The notes under the pieces: generated by a model
Told to the model about the DNA's origin: nothing
The model's input: the letters and a program-made list of their open reading frames with translations, nothing else
Database searches by the model: none
Source: Variovorax boronicumulans
GTDB lineage: Bacteria; Pseudomonadota; Gammaproteobacteria; Burkholderiales; Burkholderiaceae_C
Assembly (NCBI RefSeq): GCF_030812215.1
Contig: NZ_JAUSSG010000002.1
Location: 248,001-312,000 of the forward strand
Direction: 5' to 3'
DNA length: 64,000 nucleotides
Program-made: the position numbers and the translations under genes
Shown: positions 23,775 through 32,026 of the stretch, in pieces
How positions within the stretch are numbered: position 1 is the stretch's first letter
Layout: each line of letters starts with the position of its first letter

Positions 23775-24701
23775 ATGCCAACAGACACCGACCTGAATCT
23801 GCTGTTTGCGTTGAACGCGCTTCTTTCCGAGGGCAGCGTCGCGAAAGCCGCCGAGCGCCTGGGCCTGAGCGAGTCGGCCATGAGCCGCGCGCTCGCGCGA
23901 TTGCGGGAATCCACAGGAGACGAGCTCCTGGTGCGCGCGGGCCGCGCGATGGTGCTCACGCCGCACGCGCTGGCACTGCGCGATCGCGTGAGGGAGCTGG
24001 TGCAGGAATCACGCGCGGTGCTTCACCCCGCCGGCGCCGACATGGACCCTAGCGCGCTCCAGCAGCTCTTCACCATTCGGGCCAACGACGGCTTCATCGA
24101 GGGTTTCGCGCACCAGCTGGTGGCGCGCGCCGCGCACGAGGCGCCCGGCGTTCGCCTGCGCTTCGCACCCAAGCCCGACAAGGACGTTCGCCCCCTGCGC
24201 GAGGGATTGATCGACCTGGACATCGGCGTGCTCGGCGAGTCGGGCCCGGAGGTGCGGGTGCAGGCGCTGTTTCGCGACCACTTCGTCGCCGTGGTGCACG
24301 AGGGCCATCCCCTGCTCGCCGCACCCGCGATCACTGCAGAGCGCTATGCAGCCTGCGACCACGTGGTCACGTCGCGCCACGGCCGGACCGAGGGGCCGGT
24401 GGACGTTGCGCTCGCGGCGATGGGCCTGGTGCGCAATGCGGCGGTCGTCGTGCCCAGCTTCGGCACCGCCCTGGCGATCGCGGCCGCGACCGATCTGGTG
24501 GCACTGATCCCGTCCTCGTACTTCGAACACCTGAGGGTGCGTGGCACGCTGCGCGCGTTTCCACTGCCGATGCCGACGGCGCAGATCACCGTCTCGCAGA
24601 TGTGGCATCCGCGCCTGGACCGCGACCCTGCGCACCGGTGGCTGCGCGGCGTGGTGCTCGAGGTTTGCCGGCCATTGAACGAGCAGACGAAAGCGCCGTG
24701 A
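23775..24701 (+). CDS. LysR-family transcriptional regulator
   Basis: A 308-residue regulator with HTH at about 6-65 (LLFALNALLSEGSVAKAAERLGLSESAMSRALARL) and the effector domain after about 90. The ATG at 23775 matches the usual MxxDLNLL opening of the NodD/NahR-like group. It shares a ~140-base intergenic region with the MFS exporter and probably controls it in response to the exported compound or a precursor. Confidence 0.92.
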   Translation: MPTDTDLNLLFALNALLSEGSVAKAAERLGLSESAMSRALARLRESTGDELLVRAGRAMVLTPHALALRDRVRELVQESRAVLHPAGADMDPSALQQLFTIRANDGFIEGFAHQLVARAAHEAPGVRLRFAPKPDKDVRPLREGLIDLDIGVLGESGPEVRVQALFRDHFVAVVHEGHPLLAAPAITAERYAACDHVVTSRHGRTEGPVDVALAAMGLVRNAAVVVPSFGTALAIAAATDLVALIPSSYFEHLRVRGTLRAFPLPMPTAQITVSQMWHPRLDRDPAHRWLRGVVLEVCRPLNEQTKAP

Positions 24702-24889
24702 TCCTGCCCTCGAAGTTCGGCCTTGAACATCGGTTTCATGGGCTGATGCTGGCTGGCAGAAACCGAAGCTTCTTTGTCATTGCCGCAGCCATCCGCAACT
24801 CCTAGACTCGCCGCTCGATGCGCGCCCTGAGCATGTCAGGAGGCCTCCCCATTTTTTTCGGCAACGCCCCCCCGTAAGGAGTGAGCAGC

Positions 24890-25531
24890 ATGTCAAAGCT
24901 TCGATTGAGGATCTCGATGTCGCTGGACGGTTTCGTCGCCGGTCCGAACCAGAGCTTGAAAGAACCGCTGGGCACTGGCGGCGAGCAATTGCACGAGTGG
25001 GTGTTCAATCTGGAGGCCTGGCGGCGCCCGCATGGCCTGGAGGGCGGCGTGGTGAACGAGAGCACGCCGGTGATGGAGGAAGAACTCGCCAACATCGGCG
25101 CGACCCTCATGGGCCGCAACATGTTCGGCGGCGGGCCGGGTCCGTGGAACACGGCAGATCCGTGGAACGGATGGTGGGGCAGCAATCCACCGTTTCGCCA
25201 TCCGGTGTTCGTGCTGACGCATCACGCGCGCGAACCGCTCGTGATGGAAGGCGGCACGACCTTCACGTTCGTCACCGACGGGATCGAAAGTGCGCTGGAG
25301 CAGGCCCGGCGTGCTGCGGGTGGAAATGACGTGGCGCTCGCGGGCGGTGCCCATGTTGCGCGGCAGTATTTGAAGGCGGGCCTGGTCGATGAAGTGCAGC
25401 TTCATCTGGCCCCCACGCTGCTCGGCAGCGGTGAACGCTTGTTCGAGGACGCCGATGCCCTGCGGGGCCTGGCCATGGTGAAGACGGTCGCGGCACCGGA
25501 TGTGGTGCATCTGAAATTCGCGAGGAAGTAG
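24890..25531 (+). CDS. dihydrofolate reductase-like (RibD C-terminal) family protein
   Basis: A 213-residue cytoplasmic protein. It opens KLRLRISMSLDGFVAGPNQS, the typical strand-loop of the YwjB/RibD_C group, and has LMGRNMFGGG and VALAGGAHVARQYLKAGLVDEVQLHLAP later. These proteins bind NADPH and reduce unknown compounds. The ATG at 24890 has a GTAAGGAG ribosome binding site at 24874-24881; a GTG at 24881 overlaps it and is less suitable. It stands alone downstream of the LysR gene. Confidence 0.88.
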   Translation: MSKLRLRISMSLDGFVAGPNQSLKEPLGTGGEQLHEWVFNLEAWRRPHGLEGGVVNESTPVMEEELANIGATLMGRNMFGGGPGPWNTADPWNGWWGSNPPFRHPVFVLTHHAREPLVMEGGTTFTFVTDGIESALEQARRAAGGNDVALAGGAHVARQYLKAGLVDEVQLHLAPTLLGSGERLFEDADALRGLAMVKTVAAPDVVHLKFARK

Positions 25532-25540
25532 AAGCCTTTC

Positions 25541-26521
25541 TCAGTCCAGCCGGATCCCGGTGCGCTTGGCCAGCGCCGCGTACTTGTCGATCTGCTGGCG
25601 CAGGAACTCGGCGAAGACCTCGGGCGGCTCGACCGAGACGACGACCCCATCGCTGGCCAGCCGGTCGCGGATGCGCGGGGTCTGCAAGGTGCGCGCGATC
25701 TGGGTGCTCAGCGTGTCGACGAACCGGTCCGGCGTGCGAGCGGGTGCAACGAAGCCGTAGAAGCCGACCAGCTCGAAGCCGGGCAGCGACTCCGCAATGG
25801 CGGGCAACTGCGGATACGCCGTGGCCCGCCGCCCACTCGTGATGCCCAGCGCCCGGATGCGCCGTGCGCGCAGGTGCGGCAGTGCGGACTCCAGCGTCAC
25901 GAACGCCAGCGGCAGGTCGCCGCCGATGAGCGCGCGGTAGACCTGCGAGCTGCCGTTGTAGGGCACATGCGCGAGCGGGACATCGGCTTCGATGGCAAGC
26001 AGCTCGCCCGCCAGGTGCGACACCGAGCCGATGCCCAGCGACGCGTACTGCAGCGGCGGATCGGTGCGCCGCGCCAGCTCGATCACCTCGGCCACGCTGT
26101 GGGCAGCGAAGCCGGCCTGCGCGACCAGCACGACGATCGAATGACCGCCCAGGCAGACGGGCTTGAAGTCGGTGAGCGCGTTGTACGGCATGTGCTGGCG
26201 CATCGCCTGGTTGACGGCGTGCGGCGAGAACACGATGCCGAAGGTGTTGCCATCGGGCGCGGCCATGGCCACCGCCTGCGTGCCGATGATCATGCCGCCG
26301 CCCGGCCGGTTGTCGACCACCACCGGCCGCTCGAGCGCCCCCGCAAGGTCCTTGGCGAGCAGGCGCGCCATGAAGTCGGCCGCACCGCCGGGCGCCTGCG
26401 GCACGATCATGCGCAGCGCCCGTGTCGTGCCGTTGGCGGCCAGCGCATCGCGGCCGCACAGGGCGGCGCTCGCCATGGCGGCGAGCATTGCGCGCCGCGT
26501 GGCTGACGTGGCGCCGCTCAC
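25541..26521 (-). CDS. Bug/TctC-family solute-binding protein with twin-arginine signal
   Basis: A 326-residue protein starting at GTG 26521 with the first bases overlapping the TGA of the upstream LysR gene (GTGA). The N-terminus SATRRAMLAAMASAALCGRDALA has a twin-arginine pair before a hydrophobic stretch. Family marks are RMIVPQAPGGAADFMARLL, VVVDNRPGGGMIIG and the PDGNTF motif. It is translationally coupled to its probable regulator, an unusual co-directional arrangement. The ligand is probably a carboxylate, not identified. Confidence 0.9.
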   Translation of the reverse strand: MSGATSATRRAMLAAMASAALCGRDALAANGTTRALRMIVPQAPGGAADFMARLLAKDLAGALERPVVVDNRPGGGMIIGTQAVAMAAPDGNTFGIVFSPHAVNQAMRQHMPYNALTDFKPVCLGGHSIVVLVAQAGFAAHSVAEVIELARRTDPPLQYASLGIGSVSHLAGELLAIEADVPLAHVPYNGSSQVYRALIGGDLPLAFVTLESALPHLRARRIRALGITSGRRATAYPQLPAIAESLPGFELVGFYGFVAPARTPDRFVDTLSTQIARTLQTPRIRDRLASDGVVVSVEPPEVFAEFLRQQIDKYAALAKRTGIRLD

Positions 26522-27462
26522 CGCCGCAGCCTGCGCGACGCGCGCCGGAACTCGGCCGCGAGCGCCGCGGCCGATGCGGTCAGCGGCCGCATCGTCGGGG
26601 TCATGAGGTACTGCACGGCCGGCGGCAGATCGACTTCGATGGGCAGCACCTTCAGCAGCCCCTTCGCCCGCAGCGGCTCCAGCGCGGCCAGGCTGTTCAG
26701 CGTGACGTAGTCGCTCTGCAGCAGCATGGAAATCAGCGCGCTCGACGAATCGCAATGCGCCACCAGCGTCGGATCGGGCAGGCCGTGCTTGCGCATCAAC
26801 GAAACGATGGCCGGCCCGCCGGTCTGCTGCACGCTGTAGAGCCAGCCATAGGGCGCCAGGCTCGCAAGGTCGCGTGCATCGGCGGCCGGGTGGTCCGCAC
26901 GCACGACGATGCCCAGGTCGGAACTGCACAACTGCTCGGTGTGCAGGTCGGAGACGCTCTGGTCGGTCGGCAGCGGGCCGACCGCGAAATCGATCCTGGC
27001 TTCGCGCAGCGCCGCGATGGTCGACGACGAACGACCGCCGAGCACGCTGACCAGCGCGTTGGGCGTGTGCTCCCGAAACCGCGCTACGGCCACCGGCAGC
27101 AGCATGGCTTCGGCCGTGGCCGACAGGCCCACGGTAATGAGCTTGTGGGCGTCGCCGTTGAGGCTCTCGATTTCCTCCTGCATGTGCCGCAGCTCCGCAT
27201 CGACGATGCGTGCGCGGCGCAGCACGATGCGACCGAACTCGGTGGGTTCGACACCGCGCGCGGAACGCACCAGGAGTGGCACGCCCAACGACTTTTCGAG
27301 CGCAGTGAGGTTCTTGCTGACGGCGGCCTGCGCGAGGCCAAGCTTGCGCGCGGCGGATCGAACACTGCCAGTTTCGATGACTGCTATCAAATCTCTTAGA
27401 TGGGCCTCTCGCACAATGTCTCGTATGTAATTTTCGTTTTGAACTAAACGATTATCCGGCAA
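26518..27462 (-). CDS. LysR-family transcriptional regulator
   Basis: A 314-residue regulator. HTH at about 20-80: LIAVIETGSVRSAARKLGLAQAAVSKNLTALEKSLG. The effector domain follows, with a long C-terminal basic tail ASRRLRR. The frame starts at a TTG at 27462; no better ATG exists before the HTH, and an internal GTG at codon 17 (27414) is an alternative. It lies directly upstream of, and overlaps, the Bug gene at 25541-26521, so both share one transcript and possibly one regulatory circuit. Confidence 0.88.
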   Translation of the reverse strand: MPDNRLVQNENYIRDIVREAHLRDLIAVIETGSVRSAARKLGLAQAAVSKNLTALEKSLGVPLLVRSARGVEPTEFGRIVLRRARIVDAELRHMQEEIESLNGDAHKLITVGLSATAEAMLLPVAVARFREHTPNALVSVLGGRSSSTIAALREARIDFAVGPLPTDQSVSDLHTEQLCSSDLGIVVRADHPAADARDLASLAPYGWLYSVQQTGGPAIVSLMRKHGLPDPTLVAHCDSSSALISMLLQSDYVTLNSLAALEPLRAKGLLKVLPIEVDLPPAVQYLMTPTMRPLTASAAALAAEFRRASRRLRR

Positions 27463-27565
27463 GGACCCATTCGGCGCAGCGCAATCGCAGGCGCTCTCAG
27501 GGCGCAGCGCAACGCTGCCACGCCGCGCGAATGCTGGAGGTGCGGCACTGCGACCATGGGGTGTC

Positions 27566-27589
27566 CACCTGCGGTGAACGAGTTAACCG
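27566..27589 (+). repeat. 24-base direct repeat, left copy
   Basis: CACCTGCGGTGAACGAGTTA followed by ACCG. The right copy at 28776-28799 differs at two positions. Both flank the two small exported-protein genes. The sequence is also partly self-complementary. Confidence 0.55.
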
Positions 27590-27645
27590 CCGGTGTGCAT
27601 GCGGGGCGCGCAAGCCGCGGCCCACCCTTCGGCGAATGAGAGGCA

Positions 27646-28137
27646 TCAGGGCGCAGCGGCCCGCGGCGGTTGGGCCCAGGCCTTGTCGCTCGACCAGTGG
27701 AAGTGGACGATGCGAAAGCTGTCGCCGGCGCGGCGCACGATCGCCGTCTCCTGCATCACCTGATCGATCGGCTTGCCATCGGGCAGCTTGCCGGTGACGT
27801 GGTAGGTGCTGAGCACCCAGCGCTCGTTGCCGCTGCCGCCGACACGACGTGCCTGCAAGGTCCAGTCGGAGACGGCGGCCATGTCGATGTCGCCCGGCAG
27901 ATGGCTCAACGCATAGGCCTCGACCGTCGGGTCGGTCACGCCGAACTCGAACACCACCAGCGAACGGTCCAGGTAAGACAGTGCACCGCCCGTGTCCTTG
28001 CGCTTGAGCGCCGCGTGGAAGCCATCGACCGCATCGGCCGGCAGCTTCACGGTCTGCGCCCCTGCCGCGCCGGCCAGGGCCAGGCTCGCGGCGGCGAGCA
28101 ACGCGTGCGCCCTTTTCACCCACGCACCGTGGCACAT
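27646..28137 (-). CDS. exported NTF2/SnoaL-like protein
   Basis: A 163-residue protein with a signal peptide (VKRAHALLAAASLALAGAAGAQ) and a DUF4440/NTF2-like body: DGFHAALKRKDTGGALSYLDRSLVVFE and later RRAGDSFRIVHFHWSS. These cone-shaped folds bind or turn over small molecules; function not known. The start is the ATG at 28137 or the GTG at 28119. It follows the exported-protein gene at 28160 by about 22 bases, so the two are an operon. Confidence 0.8.
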   Translation of the reverse strand: MCHGAWVKRAHALLAAASLALAGAAGAQTVKLPADAVDGFHAALKRKDTGGALSYLDRSLVVFEFGVTDPTVEAYALSHLPGDIDMAAVSDWTLQARRVGGSGNERWVLSTYHVTGKLPDGKPIDQVMQETAIVRRAGDSFRIVHFHWSSDKAWAQPPRAAAP

Positions 28138-28159
28138 CGCCGTCTCTGCGCGCGGTGCG

Positions 28160-28600
28160 TTACGCATTGGCGTCGACCAGCTTGGGGTCGATCAATTCGA
28201 TGACGACGATGTCCCCCTCGGCCACGCCTTCCATCGAAGGATCTGTGCTGCGCACCGTGAGTTCGTCGGGCGTATTGCTCTTGAGCCACAAGGTCCTGCC
28301 GAACATCTTTCCTCGGATGAAGGTCAGCCGCCAGCCGCGCATCTCGTTGCGCTTGGGCGCCACCATGCCCGGGCCAATCGGCTCGAAGCGCAGCGTGGAG
28401 ATGCGGCCCGCCTTGCCGGCCTGGCCCACGCGGGTCACCTTCGCGGTGAAACGCCGCACCGCGGGGTCGACCGCATCGTGGCCGGCGACCTGCATCCCGT
28501 CGAACCGCATCGGCTCGGCCGCGGCGTGAAGCGTGGTCAGCAAGACCGCGGCCAGCAGCGAAGCGCGCGCGCCGGCCAGCACCCATGTCGTGAGCAACAT
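28160..28600 (-). CDS. exported hypothetical protein
   Basis: A 146-residue protein from the ATG at 28600 with a ribosome-binding AGGGACAG. The signal peptide TTWVLAGARASLLAAVLLTTLHAAA is clear. The mature part is unfamiliar and beta-rich, with MRFDGMQVAGHDAVDPAVRR near the start and TDPSMEGVAEGDIVVIELID near the end. It precedes the NTF2-like exported protein in the same operon. Two similar 24-base repeats lie outside the pair. Confidence 0.75.
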   Translation of the reverse strand: MLLTTWVLAGARASLLAAVLLTTLHAAAEPMRFDGMQVAGHDAVDPAVRRFTAKVTRVGQAGKAGRISTLRFEPIGPGMVAPKRNEMRGWRLTFIRGKMFGRTLWLKSNTPDELTVRSTDPSMEGVAEGDIVVIELIDPKLVDANA

Positions 28601-28775
28601 CACTGTCCCTTGCCTGAATTGAAAGTCGGCGATGTTATCGACGCGGCGCTCGCGTGCAAGGGACGGCAACGCATTGCAATCAGCGTTCGCGCGCGAAGAA
28701 AGCGCGCGACTTTCGTGCCGCAACGCGAGTGTCCGCGGGGCCTTGTGACGGGCGCGATGCGTCGATCCACGTGCT

Positions 28776-28799
28776 CACCTGCGATGAACGAGTCAACCG
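28776..28799 (+). repeat. 24-base direct repeat, right copy
   Basis: CACCTGCGATGAACGAGTCA followed by ACCG, a 22 of 24 match to the copy at 27566. Confidence 0.55.
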
Positions 28800-28868
28800 T
28801 TGGTCATCTTCTGGCGCATCGGATTCACAACTAATCTCTCCGGCCACTTCACACCACATTCACCCGAC

Positions 28869-29387
28869 ATGCCGGCTTCCGTGACGACTCGCACCCGCTG
28901 GCTCCTGTGGCTCGCAACGGTGCTCGTTGTGGGCCTGGCAGCACGGTGGTGGTGGCCCTCGTCCGATGACGCGGTAGTGCCGGCGCCGATTGCGTCAGTC
29001 GGGTCGGCTGCACCCGTCACGTCTGCGCCAGCCGCCCCGGCACCGATGCCACCGGCCTCCCCAAAGCCGGTCGATGCCGCACGGTCCGCCTCGGCGTTCA
29101 AGCTCGTCGGCACGGTCGTGGCGGCCGACGGCAACGACAGCTTCGCGTTGATGCGTCGCACGGCGGACTCGCAGCTCATGCAGTTGCGCGTCGGCGCCCA
29201 CGTCGAAGGCCTGACCGTCAGCGCGATCCAGTCCGACAGCGTCGTGCTGGCCGGCGCAGGACAGGCCCTCGTGATCGAAGCCGACAGAACCACCGTGTCG
29301 CCCGCGCCCGCTCCCGCAGTCAATCCCCCTCGTGCCCCGGACGTGGAGCCGGCCTGGGCGGGGGACCCCGCCCCCTTCGGGCATTGA
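28869..29387 (+). CDS. GspC-like (type II secretion) inner-membrane protein, N-terminal part only
   Basis: A 172-residue protein. It has a single N-terminal membrane helix (TRWLLWLATVLVVGLAARWWW), a Pro/Ala-rich linker (about 40-68), and a domain resembling the GspC homology region: FKLVGTVVAADGNDSFALMRR and VLAGAGQALVIEADR. The usual PDZ or coiled-coil C-terminus of GspC is absent. No other secretion genes are in the window. It lies 65 bases before the large LVIVD lipoprotein and may help deliver it. Confidence 0.7.
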   Translation: MPASVTTRTRWLLWLATVLVVGLAARWWWPSSDDAVVPAPIASVGSAAPVTSAPAAPAPMPPASPKPVDAARSASAFKLVGTVVAADGNDSFALMRRTADSQLMQLRVGAHVEGLTVSAIQSDSVVLAGAGQALVIEADRTTVSPAPAPAVNPPRAPDVEPAWAGDPAPFGH

Positions 29388-29452
29388 CGCGAACACCCTC
29401 CCCCGCTCTCCCCAGGTCCCGTGTTTTTTTGACAGAGAAAGAAAGAAGAACC

Positions 29453-31690
29453 ATGAAAAGAAGACAACCCCCAAAAGCCAACCTGTTGTTGATTGCTTCG
29501 CTGACCAGCGCGTTGCTGCTCGCCGCGTGCGGCGGCAGCAACGACAGCGGCGCGCCGCCCCTCATCATTCCGCCTGGCCAGCCACCCGCAGGCACAGAGC
29601 AACCACCCGCCGACACCGGGCCGGTGGCGCAGGACTACGTGACACCACCTCGCATCTGCGAGCCCGGCCCCGGCGACCAGGGGGAACCGGGGGTCAATGG
29701 CCACATCCCCAAATCGGCGATGTACGACGCCACCACCAACCCCGATGGCTTCCAGGGCTACTGGTGCGGCGCGAGAAAGGTCGCGCAGCACACGCTGTTC
29801 GGCCGCGGCGCCTTCGGCGACCTGCAGATCAAGGCCAAGGGGTCGACGCGCTGCGCCTATGCCTCCAATCGCGATGGCGCGGCCGGCGGCGATGCGGCGC
29901 TCACCACCGGCATCATCGTGTTCGACATGAAGACGCCGTCGAAGATGCAGGTTGCGCCCGCGAGCGGCGACACCACGGTCGTCGGCACTGCGCCCTCGGC
30001 CAGCGTCAAGGTGACGAGCACCAACAAATGGGGCGAGGAAACCACCGCCACCACGCCCGTCAACCCGAACGGGAAGATCCTGCGCACGCCGGCGGCGCTC
30101 GAAGCCTATTCGGGTCTGGAGCTCTCCGGCGACCTGCTGGTGGCCGGCTACAAGGACAACAAGATGGTGGACGTCTATGACGTCAGCGATTGCCTGCACC
30201 CCGTTCCGCTGAACGCGAGCTACCAGTCTTCCGGCGGCCACCACGACGGCTGGCTCTCACCGGACGGCAAGACCTGGTATGGCGTGCCGTTCGGCACCAC
30301 CGCCAAGGACGGTGGTACGACGCTCATCACGGGCGGCACCTCCCCCACGGACGAGAACTTCGCCAACTACACCATCGACACGAAGCGCGTCGACCTGCAC
30401 ATCACCAGCCTGGACGATCCGAAGAACCCGAAGCTGCTCCTGAGCTGGAACCGGTCGATGCTGCCCGACGAGGTGAAGAGCAACAAGAACTGGCGGATCA
30501 TGGCGGCGACCAACGTGCACGACGTCAGCACCAACCCGGACGGCACGCGCATCTATCTCGCGGTGTACGGCGGCGGCGGCCAGGTGGCCGGCAACCTGCC
30601 GACCCCCACCACGACGTTCTGGAGGGACCAGACCTGCGCCAACGGCCTCCTGGTCATGGACTCGAGCGACATCGTCAAGCGGGTGGCCGATCCGAAGCTG
30701 AAGTACGTGAGCTTCCTCTCGTGGTGCGACCAGCAGCCCAACCCCGAGTTCGAGCAGGGTGGCTACACCCGGATGACCTCTACCGCCGCGACCCACGCGA
30801 CCGAATGGGTGCGTCACGTCAACGGCAAGGAGTACATCGTCTCGACCGACGAGTCGTACGCCCTGACCACGAGCGACACCAACGGCCTGCCGAACCAGTG
30901 CAAGCAGCAGAGCTTCGGCCGCATGATCGACATCTCGGACGAGAAGCACCCCAAGATCGTCGGTACCTTCGAGCAGGACGCCAACAAGGCCAGCGTGTGC
31001 CCGACGCTGGTGGCGGAAGGCGGCAATGTCCCGATGGTTCACTACCTGAACTTCGACGACCGCAACAACATGCGCGTGGCGGTGTACGCGGCGGCCTCGG
31101 GCGGCATCCGTTTTGCCGACTGGACCGATCCGACGAGCCCCAAGGAAATCGCCTACTACATCGCCCGGCGCAACACGCCGAGCAAGATGGACTTCTCGCG
31201 GCCCGATCCGCGCTACGACGCCGAGAACTGCCTGTACTACACGGGCTGGAACCAGGGCGGACTGGTCTCGATCGAGCTGACCAACCCGCAGTACAACGCC
31301 TGCATGAGCCGCACCGCGAACGTCAACGGCAAGGTGGCCACGGCGCAAGGCGACATCACCGTCGCCCTGAAGGCCGGCCGCACCACCGACGGGCCGACCG
31401 CCAGCCTGAGCATCGACGGACTGGGCAACAAGGTGCAGCTGACTTCGGTCACACGCCTCGGCTCGGCGATCGACGCGGATGGCGCGCAGGTCACGGCGAC
31501 CAGGAACTCGGTGCAGATCGATGGCGTCGGCACCTTCAACGACCAGCCGGCGAAGTTCCGCATCCAGGTGACCGACAACGGCGAGAACAAGGGTTTCTTC
31601 TCGCTGACCTGCACCGAAGGCTGCTCGTTCACGACCAATGGCTACCTGCAGGGCGGCGGGAAGCTGGCGGTGGCGAATCTGAAGAGTTGA
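29453..31690 (+). CDS. large lipoprotein with LVIVD-type beta-propeller repeats
   Basis: A 745-residue surface or periplasmic lipoprotein. Signal peptide NLLLIASLTSALLLAAC gives lipobox LAAC. The body shows LVIVD-like blades, for example KMVDVYDVSDCLHPVPL, RVDLHITSLDDPKNPKLL, GRMIDISDEKHPKIVG and GGIRFADWTDPTSPKEI. The C-terminal ~120 residues are a different beta domain (TAQGDITVALKAGRTTDG and beyond). The start at 29453 follows a GAAAGAAGAA leader. The exact role is unknown; it may be an enzyme or binding platform coupled to the GspC-like protein. Confidence 0.85.
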   Translation: MKRRQPPKANLLLIASLTSALLLAACGGSNDSGAPPLIIPPGQPPAGTEQPPADTGPVAQDYVTPPRICEPGPGDQGEPGVNGHIPKSAMYDATTNPDGFQGYWCGARKVAQHTLFGRGAFGDLQIKAKGSTRCAYASNRDGAAGGDAALTTGIIVFDMKTPSKMQVAPASGDTTVVGTAPSASVKVTSTNKWGEETTATTPVNPNGKILRTPAALEAYSGLELSGDLLVAGYKDNKMVDVYDVSDCLHPVPLNASYQSSGGHHDGWLSPDGKTWYGVPFGTTAKDGGTTLITGGTSPTDENFANYTIDTKRVDLHITSLDDPKNPKLLLSWNRSMLPDEVKSNKNWRIMAATNVHDVSTNPDGTRIYLAVYGGGGQVAGNLPTPTTTFWRDQTCANGLLVMDSSDIVKRVADPKLKYVSFLSWCDQQPNPEFEQGGYTRMTSTAATHATEWVRHVNGKEYIVSTDESYALTTSDTNGLPNQCKQQSFGRMIDISDEKHPKIVGTFEQDANKASVCPTLVAEGGNVPMVHYLNFDDRNNMRVAVYAAASGGIRFADWTDPTSPKEIAYYIARRNTPSKMDFSRPDPRYDAENCLYYTGWNQGGLVSIELTNPQYNACMSRTANVNGKVATAQGDITVALKAGRTTDGPTASLSIDGLGNKVQLTSVTRLGSAIDADGAQVTATRNSVQIDGVGTFNDQPAKFRIQVTDNGENKGFFSLTCTEGCSFTTNGYLQGGGKLAVANLKS

Positions 31691-31701
31691 TCCACGCCCC
31701 G

Positions 31702-31719
31702 GGGTCGCACGAGCGACCC
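31702..31719 (+). terminator. small hairpin before the main terminator
   Basis: GGGTCGC-ACGA-GCGACCC, a perfect 7-base stem, 12 bases after the stop of the LVIVD lipoprotein gene. It stacks immediately before the stronger hairpin. Confidence 0.5.
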
Positions 31720-31725
31720 GACCCC

Positions 31726-31759
31726 AGCCCCCGGCTCGCGGCGAGCCGGGGGCTTTTCT
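31726..31759 (+). terminator. Rho-independent terminator of the LVIVD lipoprotein gene
   Basis: A 14-base perfect inverted repeat, AGCCCCCGGCTCGC against GCGAGCCGGGGGCT, almost without a loop and followed by TTTCTT. It is the clearest intrinsic terminator in the window. Confidence 0.8.
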
Positions 31760-32026
31760 TTTGGCCTCGGCCAGTTCAGTCCGCGGGCTTTGTCGATGAC
31801 CGGGAACTCGCTGCGAACGCTCAGTGCCGCGGATGCCCCTTCCCCCGATCAACGGCATGCGGCTCAACAATCACGACCGCTCGTGCAGTCGATGGCTCGC
31901 ATCCGACACTCAAGTGCAAGGACATGGTCGATGTGCCTGTGGAGTTCGACTTCGGCAGCGCGCGCCGGATGCCGAGCAGCAGCCGCGTCAGCGCCGCGAT
32001 AGATCAGGTGATGTCGGAGACGGCGA

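Larger units (their letters stand above)
31691..32026. other. gene-free stretch after the lipoprotein gene
   Basis: Beyond the two hairpins nothing gene-like is seen; short plus-strand frames here have unprotein-like composition. The right part is the downstream flank of the convergent membrane-protein gene. Confidence 0.5.

Noticed and set aside
30257-31870. Long minus-strand frame opposite the LVIVD lipoprotein
   Set aside because: Arg/Val/Gly-rich product without motifs, lying entirely over a well-supported gene.
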